From the NCBI GenBank assembly GCA_027031025.1, contig JALVEJ010000004.1:1-6153 (forward strand): a DNA stretch of 6,153 nt, read 5' to 3'. The DNA is from Flavobacteriales bacterium (GTDB lineage: Bacteria > Bacteroidota > Bacteroidia > Flavobacteriales > Flavobacteriaceae). Below the pieces are notes generated by a model. It did no database searches. It saw nothing but the letters and a program-made list of their open reading frames with translations, and was not told the origin of the DNA. Position 1 is the first letter of the stretch. Every line of letters starts with the position of its first letter. Positions 1 through 5,856 of this stretch are shown in pieces. The position numbers were made by a program, and so were the translations under genes.

Positions 1-802
1 CCTTTTTATACTTCATAACGGCTTCATACATTTCACGGGCCGTTTGCACGCGAATAATTTCGTAGGGAAATGATATGTTGCCCTTGCAAACGGGGCCCAA
101 AACAAGCCGCACTTGCGCGCCGGCTTTATGAAAGGCATCAGCCAGGGCAAAACCCGTTTTTCCGCTGGAATGGTTGCCTATGAAACGCACCGGATCCAAG
201 GGTTCATGTGTAGGGCCGGCGGTGATGAGCACGCGTTTGTTTTTCCATGGGCCTTTGGCGGGTTCAAACAAACGGCGCAAATGTTCCAGTAAAGTTTCGG
301 GTTCGGGCATACGTCCTTGGCCCGTAAGTCCGCTGGCCAATTCGCCTGTTTCGGCCGGAATAACTTCCATACCGTAGCTGGCGAGTGCTTCCAAATTTTT
401 TTGTACGCCCTGATAGGCATACATTTCGGCATCCATAGCCGGCGCCAGCAAAACCGGGCATTTGGCCGACATGACGGTGGCGGTCAGGAAGGTGTCGGCT
501 TGGCCCAACGCAAGTTTGGCCAAGGTGTTGGCCGTAAGCGGAGCAACTAAAATAGCATCGGCCCACTGGGCCCATTCCACATGATTTTGCCATGTGTTAT
601 TGGGACGGACAAAATCCACAGCCACCGGATGTTTGGATACTACCGACAGCGTCAAGGGCGTTACAAAGTCCTGTGCAGCGGATGTCATCATCACGCGCAC
701 CTCGGCGCCTTCCTTCACCAGCAGGCGAATCAATAAGGGGATTTTATAGGCCGCTATGCCGCCCGTAACGCCCAGGAGAATATGTTTGCCAGAGAGGGAC
801 AA
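1..802 (-). CDS. coaBC: Bifunctional phosphopantothenoylcysteine decarboxylase / phosphopantothenate-cysteine ligase, C-terminus cut by window edge
   Basis: This is a cytoplasmic coenzyme A biosynthesis enzyme. The N-terminal CoaC domain is an FMN-dependent decarboxylase that makes 4'-phosphopantetheine. The C-terminal CoaB domain joins 4'-phosphopantothenate to cysteine using CTP. I translated 267 codons by hand without finding a stop. The CoaC domain spans about residues 5-180, with GVTGGIAAYK (11-20), a likely catalytic His74 in NHVEW, PLTANT (88-93) and PAMDAEMY (121-128). The CoaB domain begins near residue 188, with ITAGPTHEPLDPVRFIGNHSSGK (split around Asn210, the family's important Asn). 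The frame continues past position 1, so roughly the last third of CoaB is missing from the window. No ATG is available before the conserved core. TTG at 802-800 gives MSLSGKHILLG, the N-terminus expected for this family, and lies 9 bases after the rpoZ stop. An ATT at 808 is a less likely start. Asp124 replaces the Asn of the E. coli PAMN motif. The family assignment is very secure, and the start is moderately secure. Confidence 0.95.
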   Translation of the reverse strand, partial: MSLSGKHILLGVTGGIAAYKIPLLIRLLVKEGAEVRVMMTSAAQDFVTPLTLSVVSKHPVAVDFVRPNNTWQNHVEWAQWADAILVAPLTANTLAKLALGQADTFLTATVMSAKCPVLLAPAMDAEMYAYQGVQKNLEALASYGMEVIPAETGELASGLTGQGRMPEPETLLEHLRRLFEPAKGPWKNKRVLITAGPTHEPLDPVRFIGNHSSGKTGFALADAFHKAGAQVRLVLGPVCKGNISFPYEIIRVQTAREMYEAVMKYKK

Positions 803-811
803 AACAATGAA

Positions 812-1165
812 TTAAAAAACTTTGTTGTCGATTTCGTTGCCTTCGTCGTCCTGAAACGACCAGGTGATTTTCCCTTCGATCCACTCTTGCAAAGCAATGG
901 CCCATGGTTTGGGAAGCCGTTCAAAATAGCGCGAAATATCAATCAACTCTTTATTCACCTCCCCCTCTTTTAAGGACCCTTTTTCGTTTTTGAAATCTTT
1001 GGAGAGTTCTTCGTATTCCTCTACCATTTCTTGTTGAATTTGTTCGGCACGTTTGGCAATAATTTCAATAGCCATGTAGATATTCCCCGTGGGCGCAGCA
1101 ATACGATTTCGGTTAACCGTAACTGTACTAATGGGTGCTTTTTTTCGTGTTTCTTTATCGCTCAT
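812..1165 (-). CDS. rpoZ: DNA-directed RNA polymerase omega subunit, Bacteroidota type
   Basis: This 117-residue protein matches the elongated omega (RpoZ/Rpb6-like) subunit of Bacteroidota. Omega binds the C-terminal part of beta-prime and helps RNA polymerase assemble. The conserved core is TGNIYMAIEIIAKRAEQI (residues 26-43), with the helix that carries the AKRA signature. After it come an acidic coiled stretch (48-70) and the lineage-typical end LPKPWAIALQEWIEGKI (84-100), which the shorter enterobacterial omega lacks in this form. The ATG overlaps the bamD stop as ATGA (1165-1162), which implies translational coupling. The coaBC start follows 9 bases after the stop. The bamD-rpoZ-coaBC order is, from my knowledge of the phylum, a recurring arrangement and supports the call. 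I see no independent promoter for this gene. Confidence 0.92.
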   Translation of the reverse strand: MSDKETRKKAPISTVTVNRNRIAAPTGNIYMAIEIIAKRAEQIQQEMVEEYEELSKDFKNEKGSLKEGEVNKELIDISRYFERLPKPWAIALQEWIEGKITWSFQDDEGNEIDNKVF

Positions 1166-1947
1166 GACTGGGATGATTTTTTTAGTTTTTTGAAGAAGGA
1201 TTCGGCTGTTTTCAGGTATTGGGATTGTGGAAAACGATTTTTGAAAATTTCATAGTAGCGCAGCGCCGTATTTGTGCGTTCAGCTTTTTTGGCGTCCACA
1301 CTGTTGAGTGCCAATTGAGCGGCTGCTAAAAAACGGTAAAACAAAGCATCTTCCTTGAACAATGTGCCTGGATAATCCGAAAGAAAATTGTTCAGCGTAA
1401 TTATGGCCGACTTATAATAGCCTAAGTCATAATATAATTTTCCGTGGGCAAATTCTTTGTGTTGTAGTTTTTGCAAAGCCTCTTGGCTTATCACTTTGAC
1501 CTGAGGAATGAATTTCGACTGGGGATACAAGTCAAAAAAGCGTTCGCTTTCTTCCAAGGTTTTTTCAGCGTATTGCAAGTCGCGCGTATAATCGGGTGTG
1601 AGATGCTGATAGCATTTGATAATGTAAAAATAGGCTTCGTCGTTTTTGGAACTGTTCGGAAACAGGTTGATGAACTGACGGAATTCATATCCTGCCGACA
1701 TATATTGATGCATGTGATACAAACTCATGGCCCGCATGAATTTAAGCCTTTCGTATTGCGGCTTACCGATATAGGAATTTTCAGCCAAGGCAAAAAGGCG
1801 TTCGGCTTTGGGGTATTTACCTTTTTTGTACAACTGGGTGCCCAAAAGGTACATTTGATGCGGGTCTTTGCCATTGAGCACCTTTTGATATTGTCCACAG
1901 GACAACATCACGATGCTAAGCATTAAAAATAAAACAATTTTTTTCAT
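1162..1947 (-). CDS. bamD: Outer membrane protein assembly factor BamD (lipoprotein)
   Basis: This 261-residue lipoprotein is a component of the BAM complex that folds beta-barrel proteins into the outer membrane, acting on the periplasmic side. The signal peptide is MKKIVLFLMLSIVMLSC, with a lipobox ending at Cys17, the expected lipidation site. It is followed by the YQKVL segment typical of Bacteroidota BamD. The rest is helical TPR-like repeats: for example LYKKGKYPKAERLFALAE near residues 40-57, the MSAGYEFRQFINLFPNS unit in the middle, LYYDLGYYKSAIITLNNFL, and a C-terminal FPQSQYLKTAESFF unit. The length is close to the usual 245-270 residues. ATG at 1947 places the signal peptide at the very start, so this start is clear. 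It is the first gene of the operon and overlaps rpoZ by 4 bases. A TAACTTTG promoter motif lies just upstream. I found no frame damage. Confidence 0.93.
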   Translation of the reverse strand: MKKIVLFLMLSIVMLSCGQYQKVLNGKDPHQMYLLGTQLYKKGKYPKAERLFALAENSYIGKPQYERLKFMRAMSLYHMHQYMSAGYEFRQFINLFPNSSKNDEAYFYIIKCYQHLTPDYTRDLQYAEKTLEESERFFDLYPQSKFIPQVKVISQEALQKLQHKEFAHGKLYYDLGYYKSAIITLNNFLSDYPGTLFKEDALFYRFLAAAQLALNSVDAKKAERTNTALRYYEIFKNRFPQSQYLKTAESFFKKLKKSSQS

Positions 1948-1964
1948 ATGCTGGTGCGAGTGTG

Positions 1965-1972
1965 CAAAGTTA
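1965..1972 (-). promoter_or_regulatory. Probable -7 promoter element of the bamD-rpoZ-coaBC operon
   Basis: Read on the minus strand this is TAACTTTG, an exact match to the TAnnTTTG -7 motif of the Bacteroidota primary sigma factor. It ends 17 bases before the bamD ATG, which would give a short 5' leader of about 10 bases. I could not find a good TTTG -33 element at the usual spacing of about 19 bases, so the assignment rests on the -7 motif and its position alone. Confidence 0.55.
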
Positions 1973-1998
1973 ATAAATTCCCTTGTATTGTACTTAGA

Positions 1999-2014
1999 TT
2001 ATACGTCGGTATAA
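1999..2014. repeat. Small perfect inverted repeat upstream of the bamD promoter
   Basis: TTATAC, then GTCG, then GTATAA: a 6-bp perfect stem with a 4-base loop. It sits 27 bases upstream of the bamD -7 motif and 33 bases beyond the stop of the TPR-LuxR gene. It could be an operator half-site pair or a weak structure at the end of the upstream transcript. No T-run follows it on the minus strand, so it is not a classical terminator. The whole gap 1948-2046 (99 bases) holds only this, a GCATT/AATGC repeat at about 2017-2039, and the promoter motif. Confidence 0.3.
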
Positions 2015-2046
2015 ATGCATTTTCAAGGGTCGGTAATGCCTGGACA

Positions 2047-3648
2047 TCAGGTTTTTTTGTAGGATGCTTGGGCTATTTTTTGGATGATTTCACGCCGGTT
2101 GTGCACGTTCAGTTTTTCGTAGATGTGGCGTAGATGTGTTTTGACTGTGTTGGCACTGATGTGCAATTTTGCTGCAATTTCATTATTTGAATTACCTTCG
2201 ATAATCAGACGTAAAATATCTTCCTGGCGACGTGTAAGGTCAAATTCTTTGGCCAATTTAAAAGTAAGTACTTGTACTTGCTCGTCGCCGGCTAAGCCTT
2301 GTTTGTTTTTTAAACGGTTGATTTCTAAGATATACCGTTGAATTTTCCGGTTCAATTCTTCCAATTCCAGTTCGGTATTACGCCGTTTGAGCCAAAAAAC
2401 ATACCATAATAAGCTCATCAAAAGTATACTAACAATGCCAATGCCCAATGCAATACGACTGTTACGTCGACTACGTCGCCGGGCTTGTTCCTTTTCCAAG
2501 GCCAAGCGGCGTATATAGGCGTCTTTTTCCTTCACTTTGTTCAGGATTTCCAATGAATTGATGTTTTGCAACGAATGCAAATTGACCATGCTGTCTTTGT
2601 AGGTTTCCTTTTGTTTTTGCAATTCCAGGGCACGTGCATAATTTCCCCGTTGCTGGTAGTAATTGCTCAGCGCATCCAAGGCAAGGATAATATTTTCCCG
2701 CGATTTGATGTGTTGTGCGGTTTTTAGGCCTTTGGTCAAATAATTTTTAGCCTCTTCGGTGCGCCCCATTTTGGCCAAAGCGCGCCCCATCATAATATAT
2801 CCATTGGCTGTATAACGGTCCACCTTGCGCTTTTCGACATCCGCCAAGGATTTTTTGTAATAGTGCACAGCTTTGGGATAATCTCCTTTATAAAAATAAT
2901 ATTTCCCAGCCAGGTTATATTCCACACCTAATTTTCCGTTATACAATTTACGAGCCAATTCAAGGGATTTGTCCAAATAATATTGGGCTGAGTCAAATTG
3001 TTTTAAATAGGTATAAACCTCGGCAAAATTAGCATAATTATATTCTACGCCCATCAGGTTGCCCAAACTTTTTTCAATACTAAGCGAACGGCGCAGGTAT
3101 TGAAGTGCACGCCGATAATCACCCAAATCGATAAACACATTGGCAATACCATGAATTGCAATGGCTTGGCTTTTTTTGTGTCCGATAGCATCGGCCAGGT
3201 ATTTTGCTCGCATAAAATATTGGAAAGCCTGGTTTTCCATGTTCAATTTATGCAAGGCCACGCCCAAATTATTGTTGGCTTTAATGAGGGCCAGTGTGTC
3301 GTTGGAATATTTGAGGTAGTACAAGGCTTTTTGATGATTTTCAACAGCCTTTGAAAAAAGGTTGTGTCGTCGGGCAAGCAGTCCTTTCAGGTCGTACAAC
3401 TTGCCCATCATGTCGGCATCCAGGTTTTTGGAATGGAGCAAAATAAAATCCACGATGCTATCTGCCTTTTCGAAAGGTAAATGGTAAAGAGTTTTTTCCA
3501 AATTTTGCCAATGCGATTGCTTTATTTGACCATCATGGAAAAGTTGTAAATAATCCATGACCGGCGCTTCGTTCTGTTTGTCTCTTTGTGCAACGAAGCA
3601 GTTCGGCACTAAAAATATCAAAAGCAGTATCCAAAATTTTGGTTGCAA
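2047..3648 (-). CDS. Membrane-anchored TPR-domain transcriptional regulator with LuxR-type helix-turn-helix
   Basis: This 533-residue protein has a signal peptide (1-20, hydrophobic core WILLLIFLV, ending CFVA before Gln21), about seven TPR-like repeats over residues 82-353 (for example LGDYRRALQYLRRSL at 175-189 and KGDYPKAVHYYKKSL at 254-268), a coiled segment (355-395), one transmembrane helix (about 399-420), a second coiled segment (423-450), and a LuxR/GerE helix-turn-helix (470-520: LTRRQEDILRLIIEGNSNNE, then IAAKLHISANTVKTHLRHIY). The layout suggests a one-component sensor: an outside TPR domain senses a ligand or partner and the inside domain binds DNA. The target is not visible. The start is TTG at 3648. 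It is the only in-frame start between the upstream stop and Met31, and it restores the signal peptide. The gene is divergent from xth across 115 bases. Similar TPR-LuxR proteins are common in Bacteroidota, and I do not recognise a specific name. Confidence 0.85.
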   Translation of the reverse strand: MQPKFWILLLIFLVPNCFVAQRDKQNEAPVMDYLQLFHDGQIKQSHWQNLEKTLYHLPFEKADSIVDFILLHSKNLDADMMGKLYDLKGLLARRHNLFSKAVENHQKALYYLKYSNDTLALIKANNNLGVALHKLNMENQAFQYFMRAKYLADAIGHKKSQAIAIHGIANVFIDLGDYRRALQYLRRSLSIEKSLGNLMGVEYNYANFAEVYTYLKQFDSAQYYLDKSLELARKLYNGKLGVEYNLAGKYYFYKGDYPKAVHYYKKSLADVEKRKVDRYTANGYIMMGRALAKMGRTEEAKNYLTKGLKTAQHIKSRENIILALDALSNYYQQRGNYARALELQKQKETYKDSMVNLHSLQNINSLEILNKVKEKDAYIRRLALEKEQARRRSRRNSRIALGIGIVSILLMSLLWYVFWLKRRNTELELEELNRKIQRYILEINRLKNKQGLAGDEQVQVLTFKLAKEFDLTRRQEDILRLIIEGNSNNEIAAKLHISANTVKTHLRHIYEKLNVHNRREIIQKIAQASYKKT

Positions 3649-3763
3649 AACCTTGCTTTGTTTTCCGTTTTAAAGTTAAGCAAAATTTTATAAGCCATGG
3701 CCGTATTTTTTTGTTTGATGACGAAGGTTTAATTTTACTTCCTAGAATTTGTAATGGTTTGTC
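3649..3763. promoter_or_regulatory. Divergent intergenic region between the TPR-LuxR gene and xth
   Basis: This 115-base AT-rich stretch must hold promoters for both flanking genes. On the minus strand TAACTTTA (3678-3671) is one base away from the TAnnTTTG -7 motif and lies 22 bases before the TTG start of the regulator gene. On the plus strand TAGAATTTG (3743-3751) is a one-base-longer variant just before xth. Neither is an exact match, and neither has a convincing -33 partner. I see no obvious Shine-Dalgarno sequence before either start, as is normal for Bacteroidota. Confidence 0.35.
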
Positions 3764-4564
3764 ATGTTACGCTTGGCTTCTTATAATGTGAATTCCGTTC
3801 GTTCGCGCATCGAACTTATTGGTTTGTGGCTCGAACATCGTGGTCATGACATCCATATTTTGGCCATGCAAGAGCTTAAAGCCACCACCGAACAATTTCC
3901 CTTCGATTTTTTTAAAAACCTTGGTTTTTTTTGTCATATCAATCCACAAAAACGTTACAACGGAGTGGCTATATGTAGTAAATTACCACCCAATGAAGTC
4001 CAAGTACACTTTAACATACCTATACTGGACGAACAAGCACGGATTATTCGTACGCGTTTTGGTAAATTGGACGTATGGAACATTTATGCCCCACATGGCG
4101 ATTTGCCCGGCACCGAAAAATTCCGTTTCAAAATGCAATGGTATGATCAGTTTATCCATTTATTGAAAACCTCCTATGATTTACAATCCGATCGCATCAT
4201 TATCACCGGCGATTTCAACATTACTTTCGATGATCGTGATGTTTACGATCCTGTGGCCTTAGCCGGAAGTATTGGCACCATGCCACAAGAACGTTCCAAG
4301 CTAAAAGCTTTGTTACAACTGGGTTTAGTTGACGGATTCCGCTATTTGCATCCCGATGCAATACAATACACATGGTGGGATTATCAGGGTGCCAAAATTT
4401 GGAAAAACCAAGGCATGCGCATCGATCATTTACTACTAAGCCCTGCGGCATTGCCCTTTTTGCGCGATGTGGAGGTGGATATGTGGCCACGCCGTAAAAA
4501 CAAAATAAAACCTTCGGATCATGCTCCAATCATTGGCGCTTTCGATTCCAAGATTTTAAGTTGA
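3764..4564 (+). CDS. xth: Exodeoxyribonuclease III (AP endonuclease of the ExoIII family)
   Basis: This 266-residue DNA repair enzyme of the exonuclease-endonuclease-phosphatase fold cuts DNA at abasic sites and degrades one strand 3' to 5'. All catalytic motifs are present: Asn8 in SYNVNSVRSR, Glu37 (metal ligand) in MQELKA, YNGVAI (65-70), Tyr108 in NIYAPHG, Asp150 and Asn152 in TGDFNI, the DRDVYDP segment (157-163), WWDYQ (204-208), Asp221 in RIDHLLLS, and Asp252/His253 in PSDHAPI. The length is normal for the family (about 250-280). ATG at 3764 begins MLRLASYNVNS, the expected N-terminus. The gene stands alone on the plus strand. It is divergent from the TPR-LuxR gene and convergent with the DUF4252 gene, and ends just before the GC-rich repeat. 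Confidence 0.94.
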   Translation: MLRLASYNVNSVRSRIELIGLWLEHRGHDIHILAMQELKATTEQFPFDFFKNLGFFCHINPQKRYNGVAICSKLPPNEVQVHFNIPILDEQARIIRTRFGKLDVWNIYAPHGDLPGTEKFRFKMQWYDQFIHLLKTSYDLQSDRIIITGDFNITFDDRDVYDPVALAGSIGTMPQERSKLKALLQLGLVDGFRYLHPDAIQYTWWDYQGAKIWKNQGMRIDHLLLSPAALPFLRDVEVDMWPRRKNKIKPSDHAPIIGAFDSKILS

Positions 4565-4570
4565 TTTTTT

Positions 4571-4684
4571 GGGCGCCCCGCCCTCATTCATGCATGCCGC
4601 ACTGCTTCACTATGTTCGCAATGCGGCGCGTTTATGGGGCGGAGCCGGGCTGTCCGCTCAAATGCGGCTCCCATCTCTGGCGCA
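4571..4684. repeat. GC-rich, hairpin-forming intergenic repeat element (Bacteroidota-type)
   Basis: This non-coding stretch between convergent genes is clearly more GC-rich than the DNA on either side. It holds three inverted repeats. CGCCCC (4574-4579) pairs with GGGGCG (4636-4641). Nested inside, GCCGCACTGC (4596-4605) pairs with GCAATGCGGC (4618-4627) with one mismatch and a 12-base loop. GGAGCCG (4641-4647) pairs with CGGCTCC (4665-4671) and competes with the outer stem. The words GGGCTGTCCGCT (4648-4659) and GCGGCTCCCATCTCTGGCGC (4664-4683) resemble, from memory, a repeat found between genes in many Bacteroidota genomes; this copy seems to lack the middle of the longer versions. It encodes no plausible protein and has no T-run placed to make it a terminator for xth. 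The family assignment is unverified. Confidence 0.6.
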
Positions 4685-4765
4685 AAAGTATTTGCTTTAA
4701 AAGTTATGTGCAAAATCTTTTACCTAAATCCACAATAAACACAAGGATTTGATCATTTGTGCGCC

Positions 4766-4792
4766 AAAAGCAATATTAGGGGGCTTTTTTTT
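4766..4792 (+). terminator. Possible weak terminator downstream of xth
   Basis: AAAAGC (4766-4771) and GCTTTT (4783-4788) can form a 6-bp stem with an 11-base loop, followed on the plus strand by four more T residues. It lies about 200 bases after the xth stop and overlaps the 3' end of the DUF4252 gene. The stem is mostly A-T, so it would be weak. The AT-rich stretch 4685-4765 before it shows nothing else that I can name beyond short inverted repeats. Confidence 0.25.
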
Positions 4793-5291
4793 CCGCCTCA
4801 CGCAAAACTTCGGTATCCATTTTCGTGGTTTGAAGGGCCAGAAGGGATATTTTGCGGAGGTTGATCAAGCCTTTAATGTGCCATATACGCACCTTGTTTC
4901 CTTCGAAATACCGTACCATGAGTATCAATTCCCGTGCAAATCCCCGTTTGTCCGATGGAACATAATATAAATCAGCAATCTTTCCTGGTTGTTTTATCTT
5001 TACCAATAGTTGCATGTGTTTTTGTTGGATTAAACTCCGGGAAAAACGCTCCAACTGGTCGGCCGTTCTGGGATCATTGGTCCCAAAAGTGCCAAAATAT
5101 GTCAGGTTTTTATAAAAAGCAGCCCGTTCAGGATTTTCATTTACTTCATTGATCAACGAAAACATATCGGGGGTTACAATCACCATATCCACCCTGTCAT
5201 TATCACCGAATTTTTTTTCGAATTCCTGTGCTTTTATGCTGACGGAAAATAAAATAAACATCAAACCCGCCAAAACGTAAAATCGGTTCAT
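4776..5291 (-). CDS. Exported DUF4252 domain protein
   Basis: This 171-residue protein carries a signal peptide (1-21, hydrophobic core VLAGLMFILFSVSI, predicted cleavage after KA before Gln22), so it is exported to the periplasm or envelope. No lipobox cysteine is present. The mature part matches the pattern of the DUF4252 family of Bacteroidota: FGDNDRVDMVIVTPDMFSLI near the N-terminus, a middle FGTFGTNDPRTADQLERF segment, and a C-terminal strand and helix stretch around IWHIKGLINLRKISLLAL. The function of the family is unknown. ATG at 5291 starts the signal peptide directly and a TATATTTG promoter motif lies 15 bases upstream, so the start is clear. The gene converges on xth and follows the CD225-DUF2752 pair after a 172-base gap, so it is probably transcribed on its own. 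Confidence 0.75.
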   Translation of the reverse strand: MNRFYVLAGLMFILFSVSIKAQEFEKKFGDNDRVDMVIVTPDMFSLINEVNENPERAAFYKNLTYFGTFGTNDPRTADQLERFSRSLIQQKHMQLLVKIKQPGKIADLYYVPSDKRGFARELILMVRYFEGNKVRIWHIKGLINLRKISLLALQTTKMDTEVLREAEKKAP

Positions 5292-5306
5292 TATACAGGT
5301 TTTTTA

Positions 5307-5314
5307 CAAATATA
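5307..5314 (-). promoter_or_regulatory. Probable -7 promoter element of the DUF4252 gene
   Basis: Read on the minus strand this is TATATTTG, an exact TAnnTTTG match 15 bases before the ATG. A TTTG occurs upstream but only 14 bases away, shorter than the usual spacing of about 19. The leader would be very short, under about 12 bases. Confidence 0.5.
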
Positions 5315-5327
5315 AACAATTTTCAGG

Positions 5328-5368
5328 CCAAATATGCCATACATTTATTTTTCAAAACAAAATATGCC
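5328..5368. repeat. Pair of 11-base direct repeats upstream of the DUF4252 promoter
   Basis: CCAAATATGCC (5328-5338) and CAAAATATGCC (5358-5368) match at 10 of 11 positions and are exactly 30 bases apart, about three helical turns. They lie just upstream of the TATATTTG motif and could be a pair of binding sites for a regulator. Chance is possible in AT-rich sequence. The rest of the 172-base gap 5292-5463 shows a CTATC/GATAG inverted repeat (5427-5442) and nothing else I can name. Confidence 0.3.
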
Positions 5369-5463
5369 CTTTCATCCTTTGCCAAAATTTATACGTCTTT
5401 TAAAAGCACCGCTGATTCATCCGTATCTATCCGTTTCGATAGCGCAAAAAAGGCGATTTTTTC

Positions 5464-5856
5464 CTACAAGTTCCTTAAAATCCAAAATCCCACTATCAGT
5501 GTCAGTATCACATAAATGGCCGTTGGTCCATACAGCCGTTTACGCCATTTCAATATTCCTTGGCCCGGATTTTTTATCATTTCAAATATCACCCCAACAA
5601 TCAAATATGGAATAGAAAGTACCATCAGCATATTTTCACGCAGCGCATCCCGCAGGTCGAAATTCAGCAAATGATGTATGGCCCGCTGCGACCCACAACC
5701 AGGACATTTGTACCCTGTTAGTTCCCTAAAAGGACACTTTGGGAAGTAGGCGCTGTCATACGGATTGTACGTCCTGTAAACATACACCAAAATGCTTAAA
5801 AGGATGAAAAGAAGGACAAATTTTAAAAGTTTCTTATACTCCACTTGCCGCACCAA
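5464..5856 (-). CDS. DUF2752 family membrane protein
   Basis: This 130-residue membrane protein has three predicted transmembrane helices (about 9-27, 78-95 and 111-127). Between the first two lies the DUF2752 signature: NPYDSAYFPKCPF (31-43), then LTGYKCPGCGSQRAIHHLL (46-64). The three cysteines Cys41, Cys51 and Cys54 could bind metal or form a redox site, but that is inference; the family's role is unknown. No ATG is available. The longest frame starts at TTG 5856, while GTG at 5853 and GTG at 5844 are also possible. All three overlap the end of the CD225 gene, by 23, 20 or 11 bases, so translational coupling is likely whichever is used. From memory, small CD225-like and DUF2752 proteins are often neighbours in Bacteroidota. 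Confidence 0.8.
   Translation of the reverse strand: MVRQVEYKKLLKFVLLFILLSILVYVYRTYNPYDSAYFPKCPFRELTGYKCPGCGSQRAIHHLLNFDLRDALRENMLMVLSIPYLIVGVIFEMIKNPGQGILKWRKRLYGPTAIYVILTLIVGFWILRNL

Noticed and set aside
264..593. 109-residue minus-strand open frame rich in Gly, Arg and Cys
   Set aside because: It is an out-of-frame shadow of coaBC, whose true frame is open throughout and carries all family motifs.
2038..2057. CCTG-GACAT-CAGG followed by seven T residues on the plus strand, resembling a terminator
   Set aside because: The stem is only 4 bp and no plus-strand gene lies upstream of it. The T-run is the codon-encoded lysine stretch at the end of the TPR-LuxR gene.
4571..4671. GC-rich hairpins as an intrinsic terminator for xth or the DUF4252 gene
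   Set aside because: The T-run (4565-4570) precedes the hairpins on the plus strand, and neither strand has a T-run directly after the stems.
4561..4752. 63-residue plus-strand open frame across the GC-rich repeat
   Set aside because: It is a translation of the hairpin repeat, has no recognisable domain or start context, and begins inside the end of xth. Such frames are typical artefacts of intergenic repeats.
5334..5615. 93-residue plus-strand open frame
   Set aside because: Over half of it is antisense to the well-supported DUF2752 gene, and the rest lies in the promoter gap. The composition shows no domain or signal peptide.
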